A stretch of DNA of 64,000 nt, taken from the NCBI RefSeq assembly GCF_042432445.1, contig NZ_JBHLXE010000013.1, positions 124,001-188,000 on the forward strand, given 5' to 3'. The translations under genes and the position numbers were made by a program. The DNA comes from Thorsellia kenyensis. GTDB lineage: Bacteria; Pseudomonadota; Gammaproteobacteria; Enterobacterales; Thorselliaceae. The notes under the pieces were generated by a model. The model did no database searches, was not told where the DNA came from, and saw only the letters and a program-made list of their open reading frames with translations. Positions 1 to 9,215 of this stretch are shown here, piece by piece (the first letter of the stretch is position 1; each line of letters begins with the position of its first letter).

Positions 1-56
1 CTGATTGGATGTTTTTTGTTTCAGTTGACATGATTAAACTTTTTAATGAGCCTTAA
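1..56 (+). CDS. 3' end of the gene upstream of nuoCD (partial)
   Basis: One reading frame is open from the left edge to a TAA at 54-56, twelve bases before the nuoCD start. It ends in the residues WMFFVSVDMIKLFNEP. In the usual nuo gene order this would be the tail of nuoB, but the residues do not match a NuoB C-terminus I can recall, so identity rests on position only. The other two forward frames close within 35 bases. Confidence 0.3.
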   Translation, partial: DWMFFVSVDMIKLFNEP

Positions 57-68
57 TGGGTATCAAAT

Positions 69-1865
69 ATGACAGATGTAACGCAAAACAATGTAGTTAA
101 ACCTTGGCAAAACCAAGATTTTAGAAACCTTCCAATCATAAATGAACTCTTCACTCAGTTTGGAGAGAACACATTCTGTCTTCAGTCAACAAGAACTGGG
201 ATACCTGTGGTCTGGGTAAAAATAGAGAAAATAATCGATGTATTAAGTTATCTTAAAAACATAACTAAACCTTATAATATGCTGTTCGATCTGCATGGTG
301 TTGATGAACGTTTAAGAACACACAAAGAAGGCTTACCCGACGCCGATTTCACTGTTTTTTACCATCTTATTTCAGTGATGCGCAATGAAGATATCATGCT
401 TAAAGTCGCATTAAACGATTCCGACTTGAATCTGCCAACGGCAACCCACATTTTCCCAAACGCGAACTGGTATGAAAGAGAAACGTGGGAAATGTTTGGT
501 ATTACTTTCAAAGGCCACCCTCATCTAACGCGAATTTTGATGCCTTTTACTTATGAAGGACATCCACTAAGAAAAGATCATCCTGCGAGAGCAACCGAAT
601 TCGACCCTTTTGTGCTCACAAAGCAAAAAGAAGATTTGGAGATGGAATCCCTGAAATTTAAACCTGAAGCATGGGGAATGAAAAAAGGGACAGAAAACGA
701 AGATTATATGTTCCTGAACCTAGGACCAAATCACCCTTCAGCTCATGGTGCATTTCGTATTGTTTTACAACTAGATGGTGAGGAAATTGTTGATTGTGTT
801 CCTGATATTGGCTATCACCACCGTGGTGCTGAAAAAATGGGAGAAAGACAATCTTGGCATAGTTACATCCCATACACGGATAGGATAGAATACTTAGGTG
901 GCTGTGTAAACGAAATGCCTTATGTACTTGCTGTAGAAAAACTTGCCGGTATTGAAGTTCCTGAGCGAGTGGAAGTCATTCGTGTAATGCTCTCTGAACT
1001 CTTTAGAATAAATAGCCACCTTTTGTATATTTCCACATTCATACAAGACGTTGGTGCCATGACACCAGTATTTTTTGCATTCACCGATAGACAAAAAATC
1101 TATGATTTGGTTGAAGCAATTACTGGTTACAGAATGCACCCAGCTTGGTTTAGAATTGGTGGTGTTGCTCATGATTTACCAAATGGCTGGGAAAAATTAT
1201 TACGTGATTTTCTCGATTGGATGCCTAAACGCCTTGATACCTATGTTAAGGCTGCTCTTGAGAATACGATACTCAAAAGTCGTTCTATAGGTGTAGCGGC
1301 TTATAATGCCAAAGATGCTCTAGATTGGGGTGTGACCGGAGCAGGGTTAAGAGCGACAGGTATCGCATTTGATGTGAGAAAATGGCGACCTTATTCAGGC
1401 TACGAAAATTTCGACTTTGAAGTACCAGTCGGCGACGGAATAAGTGACTGTTATAGTCGAGTGATGCTCAAAGTAGAAGAATTACGACAAAGCCTTCGCA
1501 TATTAGAACAATGCTATCACCATATGCCTGCAGGACCCTTTAAAGCAGATCATCCTCTTACCACCCCACCACCGAAGGAAAGGACACTGCAGCACATAGA
1601 AACGCTTATAACGCATTTCTTACAGGTATCTTGGGGACCTGTAATGCCTGCAAATGAGTCATTCCAAATGATTGAAGCTACAAAAGGTATAAATAGCTAT
1701 TATCTTACTTCAGATGGCAGTACAACAAGCTACCGTACAAGAATTCGTACCCCTAGCTTTGCTCATTTACAACAAATACCATCGGTAATAAGAAAAAGTT
1801 TAGTATCTGATTTAATTGTCTATCTTGGCAGCATCGACTTTGTTATGTCTGATGTCGATCGTTAA
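69..1865 (+). CDS. nuoCD: NADH-quinone oxidoreductase subunit C/D (fused)
   Basis: This is the peripheral-arm subunit of respiratory complex I that helps form the quinone-binding cavity at the membrane interface. The 598 residues match the length of the fused E. coli protein (about 596-600 aa). Residues 1 to about 190 are the NuoC (30 kDa) part, with the conserved NWYERETWEMFGI and HPLRKDHP stretches. From about residue 205 onward is the NuoD (49 kDa) part, with GPNHPSAHG near residue 218 and a Y-H-R-G quinone-site motif (GYHHRGAEK). The C/D fusion is typical of Enterobacterales and relatives, whereas many other bacteria keep two genes. It is the first complete gene of the nuo operon in the window, and nuoE follows after 20 bases. 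Confidence 0.97.
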   Translation: MTDVTQNNVVKPWQNQDFRNLPIINELFTQFGENTFCLQSTRTGIPVVWVKIEKIIDVLSYLKNITKPYNMLFDLHGVDERLRTHKEGLPDADFTVFYHLISVMRNEDIMLKVALNDSDLNLPTATHIFPNANWYERETWEMFGITFKGHPHLTRILMPFTYEGHPLRKDHPARATEFDPFVLTKQKEDLEMESLKFKPEAWGMKKGTENEDYMFLNLGPNHPSAHGAFRIVLQLDGEEIVDCVPDIGYHHRGAEKMGERQSWHSYIPYTDRIEYLGGCVNEMPYVLAVEKLAGIEVPERVEVIRVMLSELFRINSHLLYISTFIQDVGAMTPVFFAFTDRQKIYDLVEAITGYRMHPAWFRIGGVAHDLPNGWEKLLRDFLDWMPKRLDTYVKAALENTILKSRSIGVAAYNAKDALDWGVTGAGLRATGIAFDVRKWRPYSGYENFDFEVPVGDGISDCYSRVMLKVEELRQSLRILEQCYHHMPAGPFKADHPLTTPPPKERTLQHIETLITHFLQVSWGPVMPANESFQMIEATKGINSYYLTSDGSTTSYRTRIRTPSFAHLQQIPSVIRKSLVSDLIVYLGSIDFVMSDVDR

Positions 1866-1885
1866 AGTAATTAAGGTAATTATCA

Positions 1886-2461
1886 ATGAGTGAAAATTTT
1901 AACAGGGACGAACAACAAATTCGTGTAATCAACTTAGCGACAGATGCAACGGCATCTGATTTGTCTAATTCTATTTCATCAACTGACGTATCGTTTGAAT
2001 TATCTAAAGAGGAATTTGATGCGATTGAAGCAGAAAAACACCACTATGAAGACACAAGGGCTGCATCTATAGAAGCGTTAAAAATTGTCCAAAAACATAG
2101 GGGATATGTTCCTGATGGTGCAATTTATGCTATAGCTGAGCAGCTAGATATTTCGCCTGGAGATGTTGAAGGGGTAGCTACCTTTTATAGTCAAATTTAT
2201 CGTCAACCTGTTGGTAGAAATATCATTCGCTACTGTGATAGTGTAGTCTGTTATATCACTGGTTTTGAAGCTGTTTTAACTGCCATAGAAAACACATTAC
2301 AGATCAAACCAGGTCAAACAACCCCAGACAATCGCTTTACCTTATTACCGACTTGTTGCCTAGGAAACTGCGATAAAGGTCCTACCATGATGATTAATGA
2401 CGAAACACATAGTCATCTTACACCGGAACTTATTCCAAGCCTATTGGAGCGTTACTCATGA
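1886..2461 (+). CDS. nuoE: NADH-quinone oxidoreductase subunit E
   Basis: This is the 24-kDa subunit of the NADH-oxidising module of complex I and carries the off-pathway [2Fe-2S] cluster N1a. The ligand pattern is visible as C117-x4-C122 (CDSVVC) and C158-x3-C162 (CLGNC). At 191 residues it is about 25 longer than the E. coli protein (166 aa). The extra length is an N-terminal Ser/Thr/Asp-rich stretch before the conserved thioredoxin-like fold. An AAGG-type ribosome site precedes the ATG, so the extension looks genuine, but a start further downstream cannot be excluded. The TGA stop overlaps the nuoF ATG (ATGA), indicating translational coupling. Confidence 0.95.
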   Translation: MSENFNRDEQQIRVINLATDATASDLSNSISSTDVSFELSKEEFDAIEAEKHHYEDTRAASIEALKIVQKHRGYVPDGAIYAIAEQLDISPGDVEGVATFYSQIYRQPVGRNIIRYCDSVVCYITGFEAVLTAIENTLQIKPGQTTPDNRFTLLPTCCLGNCDKGPTMMINDETHSHLTPELIPSLLERYS

Positions 2462-3816
2462 GTAAATTCATCAATCCTATTATCAGAACAGAAGAAACTC
2501 ATCCTTTAACATGGCGAATTAGAGACGATAACACCCCTGTATTTCTTGATGAATACCGCAACAAAAATGGGTATGCGGGTGCAAAGAAAGCTCTAACAAC
2601 CATGACACCAGATGAAGTCGTTGAACTTGTCAAAAATTCAGGACTTAAGGGTCGTGGTGGTGCAGGTTTTTCTACAGGTACTAAATGGAGTCTAATGCCC
2701 AAAGATGAGAATAAAAATATCCGTTACCTCTTATGTAACGCAGATGAGATGGAACCTGGTACATATAAAGATAGATTGCTTATGGAAAACCTGCCTCATC
2801 TACTGATAGAAGGAATGCTCATTTCTGCGTATGCGCTTAAAGCATATAGAGGTTATATATTTCTACGTGGAGAATATATCGAAGCTGCAGATAGATTGAG
2901 AAAAGCCATAGGTGAAGCTCACGAAGCAGGATTACTTGGTAAAAATATTTTAGGGTCTGGATTTGATTTTGAACTTTTTGTACATACAGGTGCAGGACGT
3001 TACATCTGTGGTGAAGAAACAGCATTGATTAATTCACTGGAAGGCAGAAGAGCAAACCCTCGCTCTAAACCGCCCTTCCCAGCTGTCTCTGGTGTTTGGG
3101 GAAAACCAACCTGTGTTAACAATGTCGAAACTTTATCAAATGTTCCAGCTATTCTTGCTCATGGTACCGAGTGGTACATAGGTCTTTCTGCAGGTAAAAG
3201 TAACGACGCAGGAACTAAAATGATGGGATTCTCAGGAAAAGTAAACAATCCTGGTCTTTGGGAACTCCCTTTTGGCACCACTGCACGTGAAATTCTTGAA
3301 GATTACGCCGGTGGTATGCGAGATGGTTTAACACTAAAAGCTTGGCAACCCGGTGGTGCAGGGACAGACTTTTTATTAGACTCACATCTAGATTTGCCAA
3401 TGGATTTTGAACATATTGCTAAAGCTGGCAGCCGTTTGGGAACTGCACTTGCTATGGCAGTTGATAATAATATCAATATGGTTTCTCTCACGAGAAATTT
3501 AGAACAATTTTTCGCAAGAGAATCCTGTGGCTGGTGTACACCTTGTCGTGACGGATTGCCTTGGAGTGTAAAACTGCTACAGGCCTTAGAAAAAGGTCAA
3601 GGGCAACCTGGTGATATTGAAACACTAGAACATTTATGCCGTTCACTTGGTCCAGGTAAAACATTTTGTGCTCATGCACCTGGTGCAGTGGAACCACTAC
3701 AAAGTGCCATTAAATATTTTAGGCATGAATTTGAAGCTGGCATATTACAACCGCTTGGAAATGCAAAAGAAATTAAAGGCATACAGGCTAATAATTTGTT
3801 AAAAACTCGTTGGTAA
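2458..3816 (+). CDS. nuoF: NADH-quinone oxidoreductase subunit F (FMN and NADH binding)
   Basis: This is the 51-kDa subunit that binds NADH and FMN and holds the [4Fe-4S] cluster N3. It is where electrons enter complex I. The glycine-rich flavin/nucleotide motif GRGGAGF lies at residues 65-71. The cluster ligands are C357-x2-C360-x2-C363 (SCGWCTPC) and C404 (TFCAHAPGA). The length of 452 aa is close to the 445 aa of E. coli. The start overlaps the nuoE stop by four bases. A 97-base stretch separates its stop from the nuoG start chosen here. Confidence 0.97.
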   Translation: MSKFINPIIRTEETHPLTWRIRDDNTPVFLDEYRNKNGYAGAKKALTTMTPDEVVELVKNSGLKGRGGAGFSTGTKWSLMPKDENKNIRYLLCNADEMEPGTYKDRLLMENLPHLLIEGMLISAYALKAYRGYIFLRGEYIEAADRLRKAIGEAHEAGLLGKNILGSGFDFELFVHTGAGRYICGEETALINSLEGRRANPRSKPPFPAVSGVWGKPTCVNNVETLSNVPAILAHGTEWYIGLSAGKSNDAGTKMMGFSGKVNNPGLWELPFGTTAREILEDYAGGMRDGLTLKAWQPGGAGTDFLLDSHLDLPMDFEHIAKAGSRLGTALAMAVDNNINMVSLTRNLEQFFARESCGWCTPCRDGLPWSVKLLQALEKGQGQPGDIETLEHLCRSLGPGKTFCAHAPGAVEPLQSAIKYFRHEFEAGILQPLGNAKEIKGIQANNLLKTRW

Positions 3817-3913
3817 TTGAACGAGTTTAAACAATATTTAAATACATATTTATAATAACGGATTGAATTTCAATCCCATTCGCTTAACAATAAGCTGTAG
3901 GAAAATATCGATT

Positions 3914-6679
3914 ATGGCTACGATTCATGTAGACGGAAAAGAATATGAAGTCAATGGTTCCGACAACCTATTACAGGCTTGTCTTTCACTTGGCTTAGAT
4001 ATCCCCTATTTTTGTTGGCATCCCGCGCTTGGAAGCGTAGGTGCTTGTCGTCAATGCGCGGTCAAACAATACGCTAATGCTGAAGATACACGTGGAAGAT
4101 TAGTTATGTCATGTATGACGCCAGCTCAGGATAATACTTACATCTCCATCGATGATGAAGAAGCAAAAGTATTTCGTGAAAGTGTCATTGAATGGCTTAT
4201 GACTAATCATCCGCATGATTGCCCAGTGTGTGAAGAAGGCGGTAACTGTCATCTGCAAGATATGACTGTCATGACTGGTCATAGTTTTAGACGCTATCGC
4301 TTTACTAAAAGAACACACAGAAACCAGAATTTAGGCCCATTCATATCACATGAAATGAATCGGTGCATTGCCTGTTACCGTTGTGTAAGATATTACAAGG
4401 ATTATGCTGACGGCTCAGATTTTGGTGTGTATGGTGCTCACGACAATGTCTATTTTGGACGACCTGAAGAAGGGGTTTTAGAAAATGAGTTTTCCGGAAA
4501 TTTAGTTGAAGTCTGTCCTACCGGGGTATTCACTGATAAGACACATTCTGAACGTTATAATCGTAAATGGGATATGCAATTTGCACCTAGCATATGTCAA
4601 CAATGTTCTGTTGGTTGTAATATAAGTCCTGGTGAACGATATGGTGAACTTCGCAGAATCGAAAATCGTTTTCACGGTGAAGTAAATCACTATTTTTTAT
4701 GCGATAGAGGAAGATTTGGATATGGCTATGTAAATTTAAAAGACAGACCAAAACAACCAATCCAAAAACGAGGTACTGATGCAGTTAATCTTACTAGTCA
4801 AGCCCAAGCGATTGAAGGTACAGCTGATCTAATCAAAAATGCTCAAAGAATAATTGCCATAGGTTCAAGCCGTGCGAGCTTAGAAAGTAATTATGCACTC
4901 CAAAAACTTGTAGGCCCGGAAAATTTTTATGCCGGTGTAAACAGAAAAGAATTGGATTCATTAATAACAATTTACAGTGTATTAAAAAACAGTGGTGTCT
5001 ACACACCAAGCTTACGTGAAATAGAATCTTATGATGCGATAATCATCTTAGGTGAAGATATCACTCAAAGTGCTGCAAGAATAGCATTAAGTGTACGTCA
5101 AGCAATAAAAAGTAAAGCACATGTTATGGCGAATGAGGACAGAGTATCCGAATGGCAAATTGCGGCCGTAAAAAATATTGGTCAAAGAGCAAAATTCCCA
5201 CTATTTATAACAAGTACGCACCAAACTCGTTTGGAAGACATGGCAACATTGCACCTTAACATAGCAACAGATGTGCAGGCAGCACTTGGCTTTGCCATAG
5301 CAAACAAAATTGATGCAAAAGCAACACTCTCTGATATACAAGTAAATAATAGCTTTACACAAGAAATCGAGATGATATCAAGTGCACTGAGTAGTGCTAA
5401 AAAACCTCTCATTATCGCGGGTACTACAGCAAAAGACAATGAGCTCATAAAAGCTGCGAGTAATATTGCGATGGCTTTAAAAAATACGGGGAAAGAAGTC
5501 GGGATTACTTTTGTTGCGTCTGATGTGAATAGCATGAGTATGCCAATATTGACTAATAACAGTCTTGATGAGGCATTACAAGAAATCACCGAAGGTAAAG
5601 CAGATGTATTGATTGCCTTGGAAAACGATCTCTATCGCTATGCAACAATGGACGCGGTTGATAATGCTTTAAAGAAACTTAATCGTTTGATTGTCATCGA
5701 TCATCAAACAACAAAATTGAAAGATAAAGCAAAAATAATTCTTCCCGCCGCTTCATTTGCTGAAGGAATGGGTACAGTCATAAACCATGAATTTAGATTA
5801 CAGCGTTTCTTTAAAGTCTATGATCCTAAATTCTATGAGAAAACAAATTTAATACAAGAGAGCTGGCGCTGGATAAGTGATATCATGATCCATATGAATC
5901 ATGAAAGAGCTGTTGAGATTAATAATTTCGATGCCATGATGTCATCTTGTGAAACAGCTTACCCTGAGCTTAAAGGCTTAAGTGAACTATCTTTAGATGC
6001 TGATTTTAGAGTTAAAGGCCAAAAACTGGCTCGTTCTCCACATCGTTACAGTGGCCGTACGTCTATGCTGGCGGATAAAAGTGTGCACGAACCTCGTCAG
6101 CCACAAGATCAAGATTCTCCTTTTGCCTTTTCAATGGAGGGCAATAATCAACCTGCTGCTAAGAGACAAGAGATTGCTTTTGCTTGGGCACCAGGCTGGA
6201 ACTCGCCTCAAGCTTGGAATAAATTTCAAAATGAAGTAGGTGGAAACTTAAAACATGGTGATCCAGGTTGTCGTCTATTGAACAATAGTGCTGGCAAAAT
6301 CCCGTATTTTTCTTCTAATAGTAGTGAAACTAACGGGCAGCCTACAGGGCTACAGATTATATCCCTACCTCATTTATTTGGTACTGATTACTTATCAGCT
6401 AAATCAGAAGTTATGCAAGATAGATTGACGAAGCCCTATTTAAAGGTGCACTCGAATGTAGCAAAAAACTTTGGCATTAAAAATGGGGTAACAGTACAAA
6501 TTTCATTAGGCCAAATTGTATTTATCTTCAAAGCTGAAATTGACGACCATTTTGTTGATAACTCGATCGGATTGCCGCTAGGTCTTCCTAATTTAAGTTT
6601 GGCCTATGCTAATGAGAAAATTCAATTAATCAAAGTGATTGATGCGATAGAAATCAAAGCGACAGAGGAGATGAAATAA
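3914..6679 (+). CDS. nuoG: NADH-quinone oxidoreductase subunit G
   Basis: This is the 75-kDa iron-sulfur subunit that carries electrons from NuoF towards NuoI. The N-terminal ferredoxin-like [2Fe-2S] domain has C-x10-C-x2-C spacing (FCWHPALGSVGACRQC). It is followed by CPVCEEGGNCHLQD and CIACYRCVRY for the [4Fe-4S] centres, then CQQCSVGC with a distant CDRGRFGYG cysteine, the pattern of cluster N7. A molybdopterin-oxidoreductase-like fold fills the rest. I chose the ATG at 3914 (MATIHVDGKEYEV) because it sits behind a TAGGAAA ribosome site. The frame is open back to a TTG at 3863. The protein is 921 aa (E. coli about 908). TAATG joins its stop to nuoH. Confidence 0.95.
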   Translation: MATIHVDGKEYEVNGSDNLLQACLSLGLDIPYFCWHPALGSVGACRQCAVKQYANAEDTRGRLVMSCMTPAQDNTYISIDDEEAKVFRESVIEWLMTNHPHDCPVCEEGGNCHLQDMTVMTGHSFRRYRFTKRTHRNQNLGPFISHEMNRCIACYRCVRYYKDYADGSDFGVYGAHDNVYFGRPEEGVLENEFSGNLVEVCPTGVFTDKTHSERYNRKWDMQFAPSICQQCSVGCNISPGERYGELRRIENRFHGEVNHYFLCDRGRFGYGYVNLKDRPKQPIQKRGTDAVNLTSQAQAIEGTADLIKNAQRIIAIGSSRASLESNYALQKLVGPENFYAGVNRKELDSLITIYSVLKNSGVYTPSLREIESYDAIIILGEDITQSAARIALSVRQAIKSKAHVMANEDRVSEWQIAAVKNIGQRAKFPLFITSTHQTRLEDMATLHLNIATDVQAALGFAIANKIDAKATLSDIQVNNSFTQEIEMISSALSSAKKPLIIAGTTAKDNELIKAASNIAMALKNTGKEVGITFVASDVNSMSMPILTNNSLDEALQEITEGKADVLIALENDLYRYATMDAVDNALKKLNRLIVIDHQTTKLKDKAKIILPAASFAEGMGTVINHEFRLQRFFKVYDPKFYEKTNLIQESWRWISDIMIHMNHERAVEINNFDAMMSSCETAYPELKGLSELSLDADFRVKGQKLARSPHRYSGRTSMLADKSVHEPRQPQDQDSPFAFSMEGNNQPAAKRQEIAFAWAPGWNSPQAWNKFQNEVGGNLKHGDPGCRLLNNSAGKIPYFSSNSSETNGQPTGLQIISLPHLFGTDYLSAKSEVMQDRLTKPYLKVHSNVAKNFGIKNGVTVQISLGQIVFIFKAEIDDHFVDNSIGLPLGLPNLSLAYANEKIQLIKVIDAIEIKATEEMK

Positions 6680-7653
6680 TGGCATGGTTTACTCCTGAAG
6701 TAATGACTGTATTAACTGCTATTCTTAAATCGGTTGTTATTTTACTTGTTGTCGTAATCTGTGGTGCCCTAATGAGCTTTTTCGAAAGAAGATTGCTTGG
6801 GTTATTTCAAGGTCGATATGGACCGAATAGAGTCGGATATGGTGGATCTCTACAATTAGTTGCAGATATGCTTAAAATGTTTTTTAAAGAAGATTGGGTT
6901 CCTCAATTTTCTGATAAATTACTATTTACTTTAGCACCTGTTATCGCCTTTGTCTCTTTATTGCTTGCTTTTGCTATTGTTCCGATTACACCTAATTGGG
7001 TTGTTGCAGACTTGAATATTGGCTTACTCTTTTTCTTTATGATGGCGGGACTCGGTGTTTACGGAGTCCTATTTGCCGGCTGGTCAAGTAATAATAAATA
7101 TTCACTATTAGGTGCAATGCGTGCTTCAGCACAAACGCTTAGTTATGAAGTATTTTTAGGTTTGTCCTTACTAGGCGTAGTCGCACAAGCTGATTCATTT
7201 AATCTCATGGCTATTGTTAATTCTCAACAAGGTCTATGGAATATTATCCCGCAATTCTTTGGCTTTGTGACATTTGCTATTGCAGCTGTTGCAGTATGTC
7301 ATAGACATCCATTTGACCAACCGGAAGCTGAACAAGAAATTGCCGATGGATATCACATAGAGTATGCTGGAATGAAATTCGGTCTCTTCTTTGTGGGAGA
7401 GTACATAGGTATAGTCACTGTATCCGCTTTAATTGTTACCCTATTTTTTGGTGGTTGGCATGGACCATTCCTACCTCCTTTTTTATGGTTTGCTATAAAA
7501 ACTGCTTTTTTTATGATGATGTTCATACTCATAAGAGCTGCACTACCAAGACCTCGTTATGATCAAGTCATGGCGTTTGGCTGGAAAATTTGTTTGCCAC
7601 TCACTCTTATCAATTTAATGGTGACGGCGTATTTTATACTTTTAAATCAATAA
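6679..7653 (+). CDS. nuoH: NADH-quinone oxidoreductase subunit H
   Basis: This is the membrane subunit that anchors the peripheral arm of complex I and lines the quinone entry tunnel. The 324 residues (E. coli 325) form about eight hydrophobic helices. The invariant segments FFERRLLGLFQGRYGPNR near residue 35 and DQPEAEQEIADGYHIEY near residue 213 are present, including the acidic loop implicated in coupling. The start codon shares one base with the nuoG stop (TAATG), so translation is probably coupled. nuoI follows after 13 bases. Confidence 0.97.
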   Translation: MAWFTPEVMTVLTAILKSVVILLVVVICGALMSFFERRLLGLFQGRYGPNRVGYGGSLQLVADMLKMFFKEDWVPQFSDKLLFTLAPVIAFVSLLLAFAIVPITPNWVVADLNIGLLFFFMMAGLGVYGVLFAGWSSNNKYSLLGAMRASAQTLSYEVFLGLSLLGVVAQADSFNLMAIVNSQQGLWNIIPQFFGFVTFAIAAVAVCHRHPFDQPEAEQEIADGYHIEYAGMKFGLFFVGEYIGIVTVSALIVTLFFGGWHGPFLPPFLWFAIKTAFFMMMFILIRAALPRPRYDQVMAFGWKICLPLTLINLMVTAYFILLNQ

Positions 7654-7666
7654 TTGGGGTAAGACC

Positions 7667-8209
7667 ATGACGTTGACAGAATTAGCCGTTGGTTTCTACA
7701 CTCAACTGCGCAGTATCTCAATGGTTGGCTTAAATGCCTTTAAAAAACGTGAAACTAGAATGTATCCTGAAGAACCAGTTAATCCGCCTCCGCGGTTTAG
7801 AGGGCGTATTGTTTTGACAAGAGATCCTGATGGTGATGAACGTTGTGTCGCTTGCAATCTTTGTGCTGTTGTATGCCCTGTAGGATGCATTGCACTACAA
7901 AAAAGTGAGCGTGAAGATGGGCGGTGGTATCCTGAATTCTTTCGCATTAATTTCTCGCGTTGTATATTTTGTGGGTTATGCGAGGAAGCTTGTCCAACAA
8001 CTGCAATCCAATTAACTCCAGATTTTGAGCTTGGTGAGTTTAAAAGACAAGACTTGGTTTTTGAAAAAGAAGATTTATTGATATCAGGTCCGGGCAAATA
8101 CCATGAATACAACTTTTATAGACAATCAGGTATGGCGATAAATAACAAAGACAAAGGTGATGCTGAAAACGAAGCAAAACCAATAGATGTGAAAAGCTTA
8201 TTACCTTAA
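7667..8209 (+). CDS. nuoI: NADH-quinone oxidoreductase subunit I
   Basis: This is the 23-kDa ferredoxin-type subunit holding the two [4Fe-4S] clusters N6a and N6b that pass electrons to N2. Both C-x2-C-x2-C-x3-CP motifs are plain: CVACNLCAVVCP near residue 60 and CIFCGLCEEACP near residue 99. At 180 aa it has exactly the length of the E. coli protein. A GGGGTAAG ribosome site lies before the ATG. A 122-base gap, the longest inside the operon, separates it from nuoJ. Confidence 0.97.
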   Translation: MTLTELAVGFYTQLRSISMVGLNAFKKRETRMYPEEPVNPPPRFRGRIVLTRDPDGDERCVACNLCAVVCPVGCIALQKSEREDGRWYPEFFRINFSRCIFCGLCEEACPTTAIQLTPDFELGEFKRQDLVFEKEDLLISGPGKYHEYNFYRQSGMAINNKDKGDAENEAKPIDVKSLLP

Positions 8210-8331
8210 TTATTAAGTGAGTTTTTTCAATGTTTTGTAAATTGTTTTGACCCTATTTTTTGTTGGTTTTAATTAGCTTTTTTATTGTTATGTACACTCT
8301 AATTAAAACTGTAATAACGAGGAACTACCGC

Positions 8332-8901
8332 ATGCAAATTGCATTTTATTTATCGGGGCTTATCGCCATATTAGCGACCTTAAGAACGATAACGCATACT
8401 AACCCAATACACGCCTTACTATATTTTGTCGTGTCACTGCTATCTGTAGCATGCATGTTTTTTACTTTAGGCGCATATTTTGCTGGAGCTTTAGAAGTCA
8501 TTGTCTATGCAGGTGCCATCATGGTTCTTTTTGTATTCGTAATGATGATGCTAAATTTAGGACATACAGTAGAAGCGCAGGAAAAAGCGTGGCTTAAGCC
8601 TTCAGTTTGGATTGGTCCTGCCCTTTTATCTTTTTTGTTACTGCTTACTCTAGTTTATGGTATTAGTCATTTACAAGGTATTCCAAGCCTATATGAAGTT
8701 AAGCCTATTGGAGCAAAAGAAATTGGTATAAGTTTATTCAGCACTTATGTGCTTGGCGTAGAATTAGCCTCTATGATGTTACTAGCGGGTCTTGTCGTGG
8801 CATTTCACGTTGGTCGTGACAAAACACCTCAAGAATTGACACTTCATGGAGAAGTATTAAAAGACGAGATCACCCGTCGCAATCAACAGGAGCATAACTA
8901 A
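8332..8901 (+). CDS. nuoJ: NADH-quinone oxidoreductase subunit J
   Basis: This is a small membrane subunit of the proton-pumping arm of complex I. The reading frame is open upstream to 8260. I place the start at ATG 8332 (MQIAFYLSGLIAILATL) because it matches the known N-terminus of the family and has a GAGGAA ribosome site eight bases upstream. The product is then 189 aa (E. coli 184). The conserved third-helix segment GAYFAGALEVIVYAGAIMVLF is present and contains the pi-bulge region. The stop overlaps the nuoK ATG by one base (TAATG). Confidence 0.94.
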   Translation: MQIAFYLSGLIAILATLRTITHTNPIHALLYFVVSLLSVACMFFTLGAYFAGALEVIVYAGAIMVLFVFVMMMLNLGHTVEAQEKAWLKPSVWIGPALLSFLLLLTLVYGISHLQGIPSLYEVKPIGAKEIGISLFSTYVLGVELASMMLLAGLVVAFHVGRDKTPQELTLHGEVLKDEITRRNQQEHN

Positions 8902-9215
8902 TGTTAGATGGCAGAATTCCTATTGAGCATGGTCTTATTATTGCTGCAATTTTATTTATTCTAGGACTTACAGGTCTCTTGATAAGACGTAACTATGTTT
9001 TTATGCTAATAAGCTTAGAAGTGATGATTAATGCAGCGGGACTTGCATTTATTGTCGGTGGTGCTGCACATAACTCTGCTGATGGTCAGGTGATGTACAT
9101 TTTTTTAATTACACTTGCAGCAGCTGAAGCGAGTATTGGGTTGGCGTTATTACTACAACTGTATCGTCGTCGCCACACCCTTAATGTTGATACAGTAAGT
9201 GAGATGCGCGGATGA
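8901..9215 (+). CDS. nuoK: NADH-quinone oxidoreductase subunit K
   Basis: This is a three-helix membrane subunit of complex I related to MrpC antiporter subunits. The 104 residues include the two buried glutamates of the family (SLEVMINAAG and AAAEASIGLALL), which form part of the proton path. It is about four residues longer at the N-terminus than the E. coli protein. Its start overlaps the nuoJ stop by one base, and its stop overlaps the nuoL ATG by four (ATGA). Confidence 0.97.
   Translation: MLDGRIPIEHGLIIAAILFILGLTGLLIRRNYVFMLISLEVMINAAGLAFIVGGAAHNSADGQVMYIFLITLAAAEASIGLALLLQLYRRRHTLNVDTVSEMRG

Noticed and set aside
5182..5589. 135-codon ORF antisense to nuoG
   Set aside because: It lies wholly within a conserved gene, has no ribosome site, and its hydrophobic composition is expected from the antisense of this coding region.
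8260..8331. Upstream extension of nuoJ (24 codons)
   Set aside because: The family N-terminus matches from ATG 8332, which has the ribosome site. The extension begins at a weak alternative codon.
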